64,000 nucleotides of DNA from Scenedesmus sp. ARA3 (taxonomy: Eukaryota; Chlorophyta; Chlorophyceae; Sphaeropleales; Scenedesmaceae). The notes beneath the pieces were generated by a model. It was not told where the DNA came from. It saw only the letters and a program-made list of their open reading frames with translations, and made no database searches. The stretch lies in the NCBI GenBank assembly GCA_004335835.1, contig RWJK01001859.1, positions 36,205 through 100,204 on the forward strand. The letters are read 5' to 3'. Positions 43,681 to 58,783 of this stretch are shown here, one piece after another (position 1 is the first letter of the stretch; every line of letters begins with the position of its first letter). The translations under genes and the position numbers were made by a program.

Positions 43681-46600
43681 ATGGACCTCTTCTTTGGCTG
43701 GGCTACGCCAGTTGTGCAGCGAGGGTACACGAAAGAGCAGCTGCAGACAGAGGACCTGCTGCCGCTGCCTGCTAACGCTACGCCTAGGGCTTGCACTGCT
43801 GACCTGTGGATGCACTGGAGCCAGGTCAGCAAGCCCTGCCTGCCGGCATTTGAACTGCGGCTGTTTGGATTGCAACATAATTTTTTTGCAGCTGATGTGT
43901 CAATGTAGGCTTGAAGGTGGCGTGTGGCACTGACTAGGCAGCGGTGCATTGTGCAGGGCTGTTGTTGTGCAGCACCTGCAGGCACACATGGCAGAGCAAA
44001 GCAGTTGCGTGGCACGCGTCCCACAACATTTTAAATAGACGTGTTGCTGCTTAGGCTCCTGCATGTGTTGCAGCTATGCACTGCTGCTGCAAAGTGCCTG
44101 CAGCCGTTTTGTAACCGCAGCATGTCTGCCACTGCATGTATGCTGCTTGGCAACGCAGACATGCTGCAAGGGCCATCCCTCGCTGCTGCGGGCACTGATA
44201 GGTGCATTTGGAGGACCATACTACGCGTTGGGAGTGCTCAAGGTGTGCACACGGCTGACAGTATGCAACGCAGTGGGCATGCCTGCATGCAGCAACGCAC
44301 AGCAGCCCAGTGCGCAAGCATACAGCTGTTACAGGTCCTTCTGTGCTGCTACAGGTATGTCAAGGTGTGCATGGTAGCATGCATGCCTTGATTGTAGCAG
44401 ACCCTGCCTGCAGGGATTTCAATGTCACGCTCCGCATGTCCTTGTGCTGCAGCTGCTCAATGACGGGCTCACCTTTGCAGTGACTGTGCCGCAGCACTGA
44501 CGCTGCCTTGCCTTTTATGCTTGTGTTGACCTGCGCTGCAGCTGCTCACTGACGGCCTCACCTTTGCAGTCACTGTGCCGCAGCACTGACGCTGCCTTGC
44601 GTGCGTTGACTTGCGCTGCAGCTGCTCAATGACGGCCTCACCTTTGCAGGAGCCATGCTGCTCAACCTGCTGGTGCAGCACCTGGAGGCAGCCACAGCAG
44701 CAACACCACCACCAGCAGCAGCAGCAACAGCAGGCTACCTTGCAGGAAATGGAAGCAGCAGCACCTGTCTTGCAGGAAACAGCACCAGTGGCCTAACCCC
44801 TGGCAGCTTTGCTTATGGTGACAGCAGCAGCAGCAGCAGCAGCAGTTGGCTGCTGCTGCTGCTGCCGGGTTGGGTGCCTGGGCCTGGCTGTCCCTACTGG
44901 GGCTTTGTGCTGGCGGGGCTGCTGGGGCTGTCTGCACTGGCCAAGGCTGTGATTGGGAGCCACTACAGCTACGGGCTCAACATGGTGACTGTCAGGTGAG
45001 GCGTCGGCGGCTGTTGTTGTGGACAGTATTGGAATGCCTATCTTCTAGTTCATGCAGCAGCAACAGCAGCAGCAGGCGCAAGCTTCGTACTTGCGGGGCT
45101 GCTGGGGCTGTCTGCACTGGCAAAGTTATCATTGGCAGCCACTACAGCTACGGGCTGAGCATGGTGACTGTCAGGAGAGGCGCAGGCAGCTGCTGTTATG
45201 CAAAAGGACACGGCATCACTCTCTTCAAGTTCAGGTAGCAGCAGCAGCAGCAGGCACATGCTGCGTACTTGCGGTGCTGTCTGCGCTGGCCAAGGCAGTT
45301 ATTGGCAGCCACTACAGCTACGGGCTCAGCATGGTGACTGTCAGGCGAGGTGCAGGCAGCTGTTGACTGTAAGGTGAGGCGCAGCCAGCTGATGTTATGC
45401 ACAGGATACAGCATCACTCTTTTCTAGTTCAGGCAGCAGCAGCAGCAGCAGCAGCAGCAGGCGCATGCTGAGTACTTGCGGGGCTGCTGGGGCTGTCTGC
45501 GCTGGCCAAGGCAGTCATTGGCAGCCACTGCAGCTACGGACTGAGCATGGTGACCGTCAGGTGAGCTGCCGCGGAGCAGCAGCAGCAGCAGGCACAGTTT
45601 GTAGGCTTGCAGAACGGTGTCCTGTCTCAACACCGGCCAAGGCGGCGTGTGACGGCATCGCACTGCTGCTGCTGCTGCCTGTGCTGCCGCCGCCGCTGCT
45701 GCTGCTGCTGCTGCTCCGCAGGCTGCGTGCAGGCGTGATGGGCGTGCTGTTCCGCACCGCGCTGCTGAGCCGCGCCGCTGATGCTTCTGCTGTTGCCGCT
45801 GCTACTACTGCTGCTGCTGCTGCTGCTGCTCTGCAGGCTGCGTGCAGGCGTGATGGGTGTGCTGTTCCGCACCGCGCTGCTGAGCCGCGCTGCTGATGCT
45901 TCTGGCGACGTCAATACGCTGATGGCTGTTGATACTGGCCGCCTGGCCAACTTGTGCGTCTCTTTCCACGAGCTGTGGTCTCTGCCGCTGCAGATTGCTG
46001 CAGCAATGTGGCTGCTGTATGTGCAGGTGCGTGGGTGTTTGTGCCTGGTTGGGTTGGCTGCCAACTTGGCATTGAATGTGGCTGCTGTAAGTGCAGGTGG
46101 TGGTGTGTGTGTATGTGCCTGGTTGACCTATCGGTGTGTCTGCAGATCGCTGCGGCGATGTGGCTGCTGTGTGTGCAGGTTGGTACTGCTGTGTTTGTGT
46201 CTGTGCCGGTGGGCTGGCCAACCTGTGTGTCTCTTCCCACGAGCTGTGGTCGCTGCCGCTGCAGATTGCAGCAGCAATGTGGCTGCTGTACGTGCAGGTG
46301 CGCTGCTGGTGGAAAGGCTCAGTCGTGTTGTTGCTGTTGGCGTGCATGGTGCTGTGCACGCCAGATGCTGAGCACTGCTGCCTTTTCTGGTCTCACAACG
46401 CGTCAGGGTTGTCTGGCAATACTTAAGTGTGGTTGTGGCTGCTGCTGCTGCGCAGGTGCGCACCGCGTTCCTTGCCGGCGTGCTGCTGTGTGTGGCGCTG
46501 ATCCCCGTCAACAGGCTCATTGCGCAGCGCATACAGGTGAGCCTGCAGCATCCTTAGTCTTACACTTTCTGAGTTAAAGTGACTGGCTGGGTCAAGTAAT

Positions 46601-49063
46601 CCCCTGTCAAGAAGCTCATTGTGCAGCGCACACAGGTGAGGCTGCAGCTTGTTGTTTAGGACGTGCCACCAAGGCTGGCTGGACAGCTGCTGCAGGACGG
46701 TTCGTATACATCACTCCTGCCATTACTGCTATCTTTGCATGCTGTTGTACCGCTCGCCGCTCATGTGCAATGCTGCTGGTGCTTTGCTTATATGTTGCGG
46801 CACTGCCTTGTTCCTACCTACGTAGACATAGGTGTAGTATACTAGCCCTGCGCCGCCCGGTACTGGGGTCAAGCCACCTGCCAGCCTGCCCAGTGTGATG
46901 CTCGTGTCCGCCACGCAACCACAACTGATCGTGATGGGCCAGCTGCTGCCATGCAACCAAGAGCAATGCTCAACATCCATTGATGTGGTGCTGTGCTTGC
47001 TCTTTTTGCTAGGCCGCCAGTGTGAGCTTGATGGCGGCAAAAGATGCGCGGCTGGGCCTCATGGGGCAGCTGCTGGGGCACATCGGCGTGGTCAAAGCAC
47101 TGGGCTGGGAGGGTGTGCTGGGAGACAAGGTGTGCTTACCGGGCAGCTTGCAGGACAGCTGTAGTCCAGTGATAGGTGCTACACACCCTGCTTGTTCTAC
47201 ATCTGTCAGGTTTGCGACTACCGGTTGGCCAAGCTGCCGGCCCTGGCCCGCCGCAACTACTGCTCCAGCCAATTCTTGCCAGGCACATGCCTGCCGTTTT
47301 AAGCGGAAGCACACCCTGTTCTTCACGCGCTGCTGCTGCCGCCGCTGCTGCTCCTGCTGCTGCTGCTGCCGCCTTGTCACCAGGTGCGCGGCTACAGGTC
47401 TGCCGAGCTGTCAGCCCTAGCCAGGCGCAAGTACCTTGACGCGCTGTGCGTGTACTTCTGGGCGGCCACACAGCTGCTTCTGAGCGGCACTACGTTTGGC
47501 CTGATGGTGCTGCTGGGGCAGCCGCTCAGGTGCGTGCATTCGCTGTTACGTGCTAGAAAAGACTTTCGTTTGCCCTGCTACATGCGTCAGCTGCTGACCG
47601 GCACTTCTTATGGACTGACGGTGCTGCTGGGGCAGCCACTCAGGTAACCGTCATAACAGTGTTTTCTCCACAGCTGCTTGTCTTGACTTTGTTGTTACCT
47701 GCTAGCATAAGCGCTGCTGAGCGGCACTACGTTTGGGCTGATGGTGCTGCTGGGGCAGCCGCTCAGGTGACAATGGTTTGATACATTTTGCACAGCTGCT
47801 CTGGTGATCCTGTTGTTGCATGCTGGCACAAGCGCGGCTGCTGAGCGGCTCCACCCTCGGGCTGATGGTGCTGCTGGGGCAGCCGCTTAGGTGTGGCAAA
47901 TGCGAGAGTGCGAAACTGCATGTTGGGGCATGCAAGCAGGCTGCAGCCTAGGACAGCATACACCACAGATCACTAGGGTGGTGTGTGACTGCGTAAGTGC
48001 AATCTTGCTCGTTAATCTTTGAGGCCTTGCGCCATCTCCTCCCCTTTGACATGGAAACACATGTTGAGCAGGCCGTCCGTGGTGTTCACGTGCCTGGCGC
48101 TGTTCAACGTGCTGATTGCGCCCCTCAACGCCTTCCCTTGGGTGGCCAACGGCGTGGTGGAGGACAATGGCTTTCGTGTCACTGCGCCGCATCCAGGCAT
48201 ACCTGCTGCTGCCTTCGCCGCCAAATTTTTTGACTTGTCATTTCACCTGTGTCAACCAACGAATCAACCAAAGGCCGCCGCATGTTTTCCCACCCATCTT
48301 TTTGCAGGCCGTCGGTGGTGTTCACCTGCCTGGCGCTGTCCAGCCATCTGCGTCAACAACCAACTGCCATGTGCTTTCCTGCCAACTTTGAAACATCTTT
48401 ACCGCAGGCCGTCCGTGGTGTTCACCTGCCTGGCCCTTTTCAACGTGCTTATTGCGCCCCTCAACGCGTTCCCCTGGGTGGTCAACGGAGTGGTGGAAGC
48501 CTTTGTGTCGCTGCGCCGCATCCAGAGCTACCTGCTGCTGCCTTAGCCGCCAAATAAACTGAGTAATCATCTCATCTGCGTCAACCAACCCACCAACCAA
48601 AGGCCGCAACCTGCTGTCACTGCTCTCCCAACAACCTCTTTTGCAGGCCGTCTGTGGTGTTCACATGCCTCGCACTCTTCAATGTGCTGATCGCGCCGGT
48701 CAACGCCTTTCCCTGGGTGGTCAATGGAGTGGTGGAAGCCTTTGTGTCACTGCGCCGCATCCAGAGCTACCTGCTGCTGCCTTAGCCGCCAATCTAACTA
48801 GTCACATTATCTCTGTCGACCAACAAACCAACCAAAGGCAGCCGCATGTTTTCCCCAACAACCCTCCTGCAGGCCGTCCGTGGTGTTCACATGCCTCGCA
48901 CTCTTCAACGTCCTGATTGCGCCCCTCAACGCCTTCCCCTGGGTGGTCAATGGAGTGGTGGAAGCATTTGTGTCACTGCGCCGCATCCAGAGCTACCTGC
49001 TGCTGCCGCAGCGAGCCATCGAGTGGGCCTATGCAGATGGCGTGCTGCCACAGATGCAAGACT

Positions 49064-49099
<36 letters not shown>

Positions 49100-52000
49100 T
49101 GGTGGTGCAGAAGGAGGGCCAGCTGGCTCTAGCAGCAGGCAAAACACAGCACACCAAGACAGACAAGCAGCAGCAAGGCAGCAGCAGCAGCGGCGGCGGC
49201 AGCGACAAGCAGCTGCAGCACTCGAGGGCGGGTGCAGCTGCGCCGGAGCGGGGCGTTGCCGCGCAGTTTGACAACGCCAGCTTTGCTTGGAAGCAGGTGA
49301 GGCGCTGCGCTGGGGCTCTTATTACAGTAACTGTCACCTCATGGAACCTGCCCCGGCTTCTGCAATCAATTGAACAACCAGCCTTGATGAGCAAGTGCAG
49401 CACGTGTCTCCACGTTTGTGTTTTGACTCGAATTGTTGTGGCCAGCCACTGTGAATGTTCAGTGAAACTACTGCCCGCAGTCCCTGCACCCCTGCCTTGT
49501 ACAGCTGCAGCTGGCCATCCCTGCCGGCTGTACTATAACTCACGTGCATAACAGGCAGCCATCATCAACACTTGCGCACCCGCTCACACACACCAATGCT
49601 CCACTACTGTCGCTGCTGCTGCCTGCAGCCCCTGCACCCCTGCCTGGTCAACCTGCAGCTGGCCATCCCTGCCGGCTGCCTCACAGCTGCCTGTGATTGA
49701 CCCCACAACCATTTCATCACCTGCTGCCAGCAGTGAAAGTTTCACTCACCACGCTTGTCGCCTGGCCTGCCATTTTGAAACTGCTGCCTGCAGTCCCTGC
49801 ACCCCTGCCTGGTCAACTTGCAGCCTGCCATCCCTGCCGGCTGCTTTGTGACATTTCTCTATCTTTGTCATCTTCAACCTGTGTTGCCTGCCACTTTGCC
49901 TCGCCCGCAGTCGCTGCACCCTTGGCTGGTCAATCTGCAGCTAGCCATCCCCGCCGGCTGCCTCACAGCCATGCTGGACAAAGCAGCCAAGGCCACCTGG
50001 TCAACACCACACATGCAGTTGAATGAACGAAAAATACGTTAGCACCAGTAACTGCGTCTCAACTCACCAAACTGTGCCATGGCCTGCTACGCTTTGCTGC
50101 CGCAGTCCCTGCATCCCTGCCTTGTGCAGCTGCAGCTGGCCGTCCCTGCCGGCTGCCTCACAGCCATAGTGGGAGAAGTGGGCAGCGGCAAATCTTCTTT
50201 ACTAGCAGCACTGCTAGGAGAGCTGGAGCTGACAGCAGGCTCTGCAAGACTGCTTGGCCAGCGGCAGCAGCAGCGGCAGCAGCAGCAGCAGCAGCAGCGG
50301 CATGCGGCCAGGATCGGGTTTGTGGGGCAGTCGCCGTGGGTGATGCACGGCAGCGTAAGGGACAACGTGCTGCTGGGGCAGCCTTATGACGCAGAGTTCA
50401 TGGGAGAGGTCAGTGCTAAAAAAATTGAATTTCCATGATGGGTGTCCTATGTTTTGTATGTTTCAAGGCTGCTGCTGGCTGCGCGCGGCAGTGATTTGGC
50501 GTCGTTCACACGGCTGCTGGCAACGCCTGGACTTGGCTTTCCATGACCACCATAATGATCCGATCATGTGCTTGCAATGCATACATCATGCACGGCAGCG
50601 TGAGGGACAACGTGCTGCTCGCGCAGCCCTATGATGCAGAGTTCATGGGCGAGGTGGGTGGGGTTTTAGCTGAGTTCCATGAGTTGCAAGGACGGGCGTC
50701 CTATGTTTTGTACTTGTGCATTGTTGTTTGCGGGCTGCTGGTGAGGTCTGGGAGCCCTCTGTTTTGCGTTCTGCCTAGTGCTGCTGCTGCTGCTACTGCT
50801 GCACAAATTCTGCCTGATGTGGGTCTCAAAACCCGGCAGCCATGCCCACAGGTGACCTTAGCCCTGTAGGAGACGGCGGGCAGGGCCTGTCAGCCACTCA
50901 TTTCATGTGCTCAATTTGCTGCTGCTGCTGCTGCTGCTGCTGCTGGCAGATCCTGCACGCTGTGGGGATCGATCAAGACCTAGCAGCCATGCCAGCAGGT
51001 GACCTCAGCCCTGTAGGAGACGGAGGGCAGGGCCTGTCAGGCACTCATTTCACTTGCTCGATTTGCTACTGCTGCTGCTGCTGCTGCTGCTGCCAGATCC
51101 TGCATGCAGTAGGGCTAGACCAAGACCTGGCAGCCATGCCGGCAGGCGACCTCAGCCCTGTAGGGGACGGCGGGCAGGGCCTATCAGGCGGGCAGCGGCT
51201 GCGGCTGGCTCTTGCGAGGGCATTATACCAGCCTGGCACAGACACGTACCTGTTTGATGACATACTGGCGAGCTTGGATGGGCATGTTGCACAGGTGAGA
51301 GAGGCAGCTGGTGCTGCTGCGCGCGCTGTACCTGTTTGGTCAAGTACTGTCCAGCCTTGCTGGGCATCTTGCACCGGTAAGAAGGCCTGTCAGGGGCCCA
51401 GCGGCTGCGGCTGGCACTGGCGAGGGCACTGTACCAGCCTGGCACAGATACCTACTTGTTTGATGACATACTGGCCAGCCTGGACGGGCATGTTGCACAG
51501 GTGAGAGAGGCAGCTGGTGCTGCTGCGTGCGCTGTACCTGTTTGGTCAAGTGCTGTCCAGCCTTGATGGGCAAATCACACACGTGAGAAGGCCTGTCAAG
51601 GGACCAGCGGCTGCGGCTGGCGCTTGCGAGGGCGTTATACCAGCCTGGCACAGATACACACCTGTTTGATGACATACTGGCAAGCCTAGACGGGCATGTT
51701 GCACAGGTGAGGGGGCAGCTGGTGCTGCTGCGCGCGCTGTACCTGTCTGATCAAGTGCTGTCCAGCCTTGATGGGCGTGTTGCACAGGTAAGGAGGCCTG
51801 TCAGGCGGGCAGCGGCTGCGGCTGGCTCTTGCGAGGGCGTTATACCAGCCTGGCACAGATACATACCTGTTTGATGACATACTGGCGAGCTTGGATGGGC
51901 ATGATGCACAGGTGAGAGAGGCAGCTGGTGCTGCTGCGTGCGCTACCAGTCGTCAGCCTTGATGGGCAAATTGCACAGGTAAGAAGGCCTGTCAGAGGGC

Positions 52001-52240
52001 CAGCAGCTGCGACTGGCTCTTGCTCTCGCGTTGTACCAGCCGGGCACAGATATGGTACCTGTTTGACGATACACTAGCCAGCCTAGACGGCCATGTGGCT
52101 CAGGTAAGGTTTACATAGGGGTGATATACACACGGTTGGTATACACAAGAGTGATGCGCTACACGCTGTTTGGCGGGCTGCTGGCTTGACTTGACAAAAT
52201 ACACTCTGTCTGACTTGTGCTGCCACTGCTGCTGCTGCTG

Positions 52241-52271
<31 letters not shown>

Positions 52272-53896
52272 AGTGGGTGATCCGCCACACGCTGTTTGGC
52301 GGGCTGCTGGCCGGTTCTACAGTTGTGATGGCCACCAAGCACCCGCTGGTCATCCAGGCTGCTGCGCTGGTAGTTGCGCTGGAACACGGCCGAGCTGCTT
52401 TTGTGGGCTCGCCGCAGGGCTACGCACACTGGAAGGCGCTGCAGGTGGATAAATGAGGCTGCCTTGCTGGCTGTTTTTATGTGGCAGTCTGTTTTGTGAA
52501 TGTCTGTATGCAAGTAGCTGGCTGGCTGGCTGCCTTGATTTGTGCGCTCGCTGTAGGGCTATGCGCACTGGAAGGTGTTGTGGGTCCAACTGAGGCACTG
52601 TCTGTATGTGGCCGCTTGGTTGTGGCTGTATGCATGCGCCTGGCTGGCTGGCTTATGTGGGCTCAATGCAGGGCTGCACGCACTGACAGATGCTGCAGGT
52701 ACAGCTGTGCGTCTGTCTGTATGTGGCTGGACTTGCGGCTGTCTGTGTGCGACTCTGTGGCTGGCCGGGCCCTGATTGTGACCCAGCAGGCCGGCGCGGC
52801 TACTGATAATGGCATCACTGTTTGCCTGCTGCTGCTGCTGCTGCCAGGCGTGCCAGCAGTCCCCGGGTGCTGCTGTGCTGCCGACGCCGCCCTCCTGGAC
52901 GCCCCTGATCAGGTGCGCCGGCTGCCCTCTGCTGCCTTAGCTGAGCACTGTGTGCATTTGAATGCTTTCCCTGGTGCACACTGCTGCAGCACAACCATCG
53001 CATTCTTTTGGAGGGCAGGCAATGCATCTGCGGCTGTCAGGTCAGCAATGCGCTTCGCAACTTTTCTGGCGCACAGACCGCAGATGCATCCTGAGCGATT
53101 TGCAAACACTGCAGCTTGTTGTGACGTTCCGGATACTCGGCACCATCACAGATGATCTCTGTACTGAAAGGACGTCAAGACTCTGCTGCTCACCGAAACA
53201 CGGCCAAAGTACAACACCTACATCATTGTCTACGTGTGAAGTGCTGAATAATGATGCATTATCCTCATAGCCAGATGCACCCTGCCCTCAACCCTGCAGG
53301 CACTCCACCCCCAGCCCTAGGAGAGCACGCCACCAGCAGCAGTACCTGGTAGCAGCCAACCCCCAGCAGCAGCAGCAGCAGCAGCAGCAAGATCTGCCAG
53401 CTGGCCTGGACATGTCACCCCCGACCTCGCCCGAGAGCCCTGCAGATGCAGCAGCAGCAGCAGCAACAGGATCAACAGCAGCAGCAGCAGCAGCAGGGGC
53501 TAGGAGCATCTCTCCTTTTGCATTTTCAGAAGATGTGGCCCCTTCTGAGCTGCTGCTAGCTGGAGGCCATGGCATGTGGGCTAGCCATGCCAGCCTGAGC
53601 CCGCAGCTGAATGTTATTGAGGATGACGAGGACGAATATGACAAGTTAAGTAACAGTTACAACAGTCTGGGGCGCAGCCTGGGCAGGAGCCTGGGCAGGG
53701 CATCAGAGGAGTTGGAAAGAGGCAGCAGCAGCAGCAATGCGGCTGCTGCTGGCAGCAGCAATGGTGCAACAGGGGCGGCAGCAGCAGCAGCAGCAGCAGT
53801 GCAGGATGGAACCGGCGGCGCTGTTGCACAACAGTTCACCGCCGATGAGGATGTAGGCGCTGTGCTGCAGGCAGCATATGAAGAGGCAGGGCACCT

Positions 53897-53935
<39 letters not shown>

Positions 53936-54121
53936 CCCGAAAGGACCGCGGCAGCAGGCTTCATCCTCAGCAGCAGCAACAGGTGTCACCTTCACTGATT
54001 GGACACAACCACAGCACAAGCTCACTGCACAGCATGCCAGTGCCGGCCCAGCAGGTGACCAGCAGCAGCAGCAGCAGCTGGATCTGCCGGTGTCTTCACC
54101 ACTGTCCGCAGCAGCAGCAAA

Positions 54122-54156
<35 letters not shown>

Positions 54157-54985
54157 AGGCAGCAGCAGGCGGCGGCACAGGTGGTGGACGTGACAGCGGC
54201 GGCAATGAAGCAGCAGCGGCAGCAGCAGCTGCAGAGGGCGCAGAGTGTGCTGAAGACAGGGCTGTGGGTGCTGTGGCCTGGCCTGTGTATGCTGCCTATG
54301 CGCGAGCAGTTGGCATTGGCATGAGCTTAGCTGTGCTGGTCAGCTTGCTAGCCATGCAGGTGAGAAGGACTACGGTATTGTTGTGCACCTACTGTTGACG
54401 GCAATACAAGGCGGAATACCAGCACAAACGTTTGGCCTGCATGTGTGCAGAGGGCATTGGCATGAGCTTGGCTGTGCTGGTCAGCTTGCTCGCCATACAG
54501 GTGAGCTCAGCAGAGCGTTTAGGGATGCACCTATTTTTGGAGCTGCCACAGTCACATACTGCATGCCTATGTGTTTGAGTTTGGCATTGGCATGAGCTTA
54601 GCTGTGCTAGTCAGCTTGCTGGCAATGCAGGTGAGTGCAAGGATTGGGTGTATGCAACTGCTTTAGATGCAGTTGAGCCAGGTGGGATGATGGATGTAAG
54701 TAGTACCTGGGTCTTTAGAAGTGATGGATGCGGAGACGTCGCCGGCGCATGTAATGCTCCTGTTTGTATGTGGTTCACGTGCAAGTGAATCTGAGTTCAA
54801 AAGGTAATCAAGCAGAAGTCGTTGGATGCCGTTGAGTGGTGTCCTTCTGCCGTCATGCGTTGCGCCCGCCGCTGCGCTGCCACTGCAACAACAGGCCACC
54901 AAGAATGGCATAGATCTGTGGGTGACTCACTCCCTGGCACCCAGCACCAGCCAGCCGCCAGCAGCAGCTGCTGCTGCTGCAGCCC

Positions 54986-55017
<32 letters not shown>

Positions 55018-58000
55018 TTGGCTGCGCTGCCATGGCTAGGTACTACACCTGCGTACAGCCATGCGTGCAGCGACGCCAGCAGCTGCAGTTTGTATGCGGG
55101 CGCGTCAGCAGTGGCAGGCCTTGCAGCTGCTGGAGGGCTGACTGCTGCTGCTGTTGCTGGGATGAGTGTGCTGTCTCTATCTGCAGCTGCAGCAGCAGCG
55201 GTGCCAGCAGCCCTGCTCAACAGCAGCAGCAGCAGCAGCAACCGGGGACCTGCACAGTTGTGGGCCGGCTTGCATTTGCAGCAGCGGCGGCGGCAGCGGC
55301 AGGACGACACAACACATGCAGCATCGGTTGTGTCCCTTGGAGCAGCAGCAACAGCACCACCGCTGCAGCCGGCCCGCCGCCTGCTGCTGGGGAGTGGTGC
55401 TGTAGCAGCAGGCACAGCAGCATCAAGCAGCAACAGCAGGTCACTTTGGGCCCTGCAGTGGCACCCTGCTCCCATTGATGCAGAGATGGCTCACTTTCTG
55501 AAAGGGCTGGGCATCATAGCAGGTAGGAGCAACAGTCTAACCTTTTGTGAACAGGTTGTGCTCATTTCAACTGCTTGCATGTGCATCCCAGCGCTGTCTC
55601 CAGCTGTGATGCCAGTCTCAGCAGCTGCTGCGCTGGCAACTGAACTTGTGTTTTCGCTTGACTCACTGCGGAGATGTCCTAAGTACACGTGCGCACAGCT
55701 GCTGCTGCTGTTTTTGTGTTCATCAATTGCACAGGCCTCAACACGCTGGCCACGTTGCCGCGCGCTTTCAGCTTTGCTGCGGCAGATATGGCTCAAGTAC
55801 ATATGCCGGCGCCTATCATGGTTGTTGTGGTTCGTGTTGTCATTAACAGCTATTCAATCATCTTTGTGCATGATTGTGTCGTAACTGCAGGTCTCAACAC
55901 GCTGGCCACCCTGGCGCGTGCCTTCAGCTTTGCTGCGGCAGGCATGTCTGCAGCGCGCAGCATGCACGCGCGGCTGCTGGCGGCGGTGCTGGCTGCACCC
56001 ATGGCCTTCTTTGATGCTAACCCAGCAGGACGCATCCTGAACAGGTGCGCTTGGGATAGCCAGTACAGGTTCAATAAAGCGCCCACAAATAGCATGTTGT
56101 GTGCAGCGCTGGCGGCGGTGCTGGCCGCGCCTGTGGCCTTCTTTGACGCAAACCCCGCAGGACGCATGTGTGTTGATGAAAAACTCTGACCTGCATGCGA
56201 TTGTGCAGCAAGCATGCACGCAACGGGCTGTGCTGCAGCATGCTATGCTACTTGAAGCTGCACTGCCAACTACGCTGTATTACCTTTGTTGCTGTTACAT
56301 GTCTGCTGCAGGTTTTTTTCTGACACCTCCATGGTGGGTTACTCACTGCCCCTCATCGCCAACATCCTGCTGCTGCTGCTGCTGCTGCTGTTGCTGCTAC
56401 TTCTGCAGGCAGCAGCAATCAGTTGCTGATCACAATGATCAAGTGCGCTCCACCAACCAGTGGCCTCTTGCATTTTTTCCCTTCCCGCAGGTTCTCCTCT
56501 GACACCTCCATGGTGGATGACTCGCTGCCTTTCATTGCCAACATCCTGCTGCTGCTGCCTCTGTATCTGGCAACAGTTGCCTCTGCTTCCTAAACCTGTA
56601 CCCATCAACATTCATTCTTTGCTTAGGATTCTTCCTTTTATGCCGCAGGTTTTCATCTGACACCTCCATGGTGGACGACTCGCTGCCATTCATCGCCAAC
56701 ATCCTGCTGCTGCTGCTGCTGCCGCCGCAGGTTTTCCTCTGACACCTCCATGGTCGATGACTCGTTGCCGTTCATTGCCAACATCCTGCTGGCCAATGCA
56801 GTCAGCCTGGCAGGGCTGCTGGCGGTGCTGCTGCTGGGGCAGCCGGTACTGGCCGCGCTGCTGCTGCCGCTGGGCGTGGCATACAGGTGCGATTGCATTT
56901 GAATGCTGCTGCGCGTCTCGTGTGGGAATGTGTGTGTTGGTTGTTGGTGCTGCTGGGGCAGCCGGTACTGGCCGCGCTGCTGCTGCCGCTCAGCGTAGCC
57001 TACAGGTGTGGGTTTGTGTGTACAGCTGCTGCTGCTGCTGTTTGTGTGCTGATGCCATGTTTGGCGGGTTGTGCCGCTGCTGGCCGCGCTGCTGCTGCTG
57101 CTGGGCGTAGCCTACAGGTGTGATTGCATGTGTACCGCTGCTGCTGCTGCTGCTGCTGCCGCTGCTGCTGCTGCATATCTCGTGTCAATGTGTGTGTGTT
57201 GGGTTGTGCTGCCGCTGGGGCAGTCACTGCATTGCTGCTGCCGCTGGGCGTAGCCTACAGGTGCGAATTTGTGTGCACCGCTGATGGCGGCTGCTGCTGC
57301 TGTTTGTGTGCTGATGCCGTGTTTGTTGGGCCGTGCTGCTGCTCGGGCAGCCGCTGCTGGCCGCGCTGCTGCTGCCGCGGGGCGTAGCCTACAGGTGCGA
57401 GTTTGTGTGTGCCGCTGCTGCTGCTGCTGCTGCTGCTGCGTATCTGGTCTTGAAACGTGTGTGTTGGTTGGTGCTGCTACTGGGGCGGCCACTGCTCGCT
57501 GCATTGCTGCTGCCGCTGGGCGCAGCAAATACGTGCGTATATGTGCCGCTGCTGATGCTTCTGCTTCAAGTCTGCTCTACGTCTGCTGAAGGATGTTTGT
57601 TCGATTGTGCAGAGCAAAACGGAGCAGCTGAGCAAAAACAGGCAGGGCACTGCATTGCTCATGCAATATAGACACCAAACCACAGTAGCAGCAGATTAAA
57701 CAACACTGTAATGCACTCAATCATGACTGTCGTCTGTTACAATCGTCTTCAACTGCAGGTGGCTGCAGCTGTTCTAAAGGGCGTGTGCCAGGGAGCTGCG
57801 CCACCTAAAAGCACAGGGGCTGTCCCCACTGTACAGCATGCTAACAAATACTTGTGTTGTTACTTTTATGTCATTTCCAGGTGGCTGCAGCTGTTCTTCC
57901 GAGCGTGCGCCAGGGAGCTGCGCCGTCTAGAAGCCCAGGGGCTCTCCCCACTGCACAGCATACTTAAACTTCCGTAACTTGTGTTACCTTCATGTTACGT

Positions 58001-58750
58001 TTTTGTCAGTTCCAGGCGGCTGCAGCTGTTCTACAGGGCATACGCCATGGAGTTGCGCCAACTGGAGGCACGGGGCATGTCCCAGCTCTACAGCATACCG
58101 CAACTGTCATAGCTTGCGTGATTGTTTTGCAGGTGGCTGCAGCTGTTCTACCGGGCGTGTGCTAGGGAGCTACGCCGCTTGGAAGCCCAGGGGCTGTCCC
58201 CGCTGTACAGCCTGCATACTAAAACTGTCGTACGTTGTGTATTTTTCATCTTGATTTTATGTCATTTCCAGGTGGCTGCAGCTGTTCTACAGGGCGTGCG
58301 CCAGGGAGCTGCGCCGCCTAGAAGCCCAGGGGCTGTCCCCACTGTACAGCCTGTTTGGGGAGGCACTTGCAGGAGCGCCCACGCTACGCGCAGCAGCAGC
58401 GCAGCGCCACTTCATGAAGGTGAGATTTGATGGCATGTTGCAGCGCTTTTTAACTGATACAGCATCTTTAGCAGCCCCTGCCGAGCGTCGGCTTTGTAAT
58501 GTCAGTGTGCCTATTGCATTTTGCCGCAGCCTTTGAACGTCATGAACATATGACTGGTGGCTACAGCATGACCTTGGACACACCGCTTTGACACGAAATG
58601 TGCCAAGTAAAGTATGTTTCTTGGTCATCTGAGACAACAGCTGCTGGATGCATGTGCTGCTGCTGCCAAAGCACGCCATGCAGCACTCCCTGCTGCTGTT
58701 GGAGCCATACCAACTGGTCTCTGCCAGCAATGAGCACTAATGCGTGCTGT

Positions 58751-58783
<33 letters not shown>

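Noticed and set aside
46875..46975. Acceptor-side shadow of ABCC exon 6
   Set aside because: Only a short stretch (VMGQLLPC compared with LMGQLLGH) is similar. Too weak to list.
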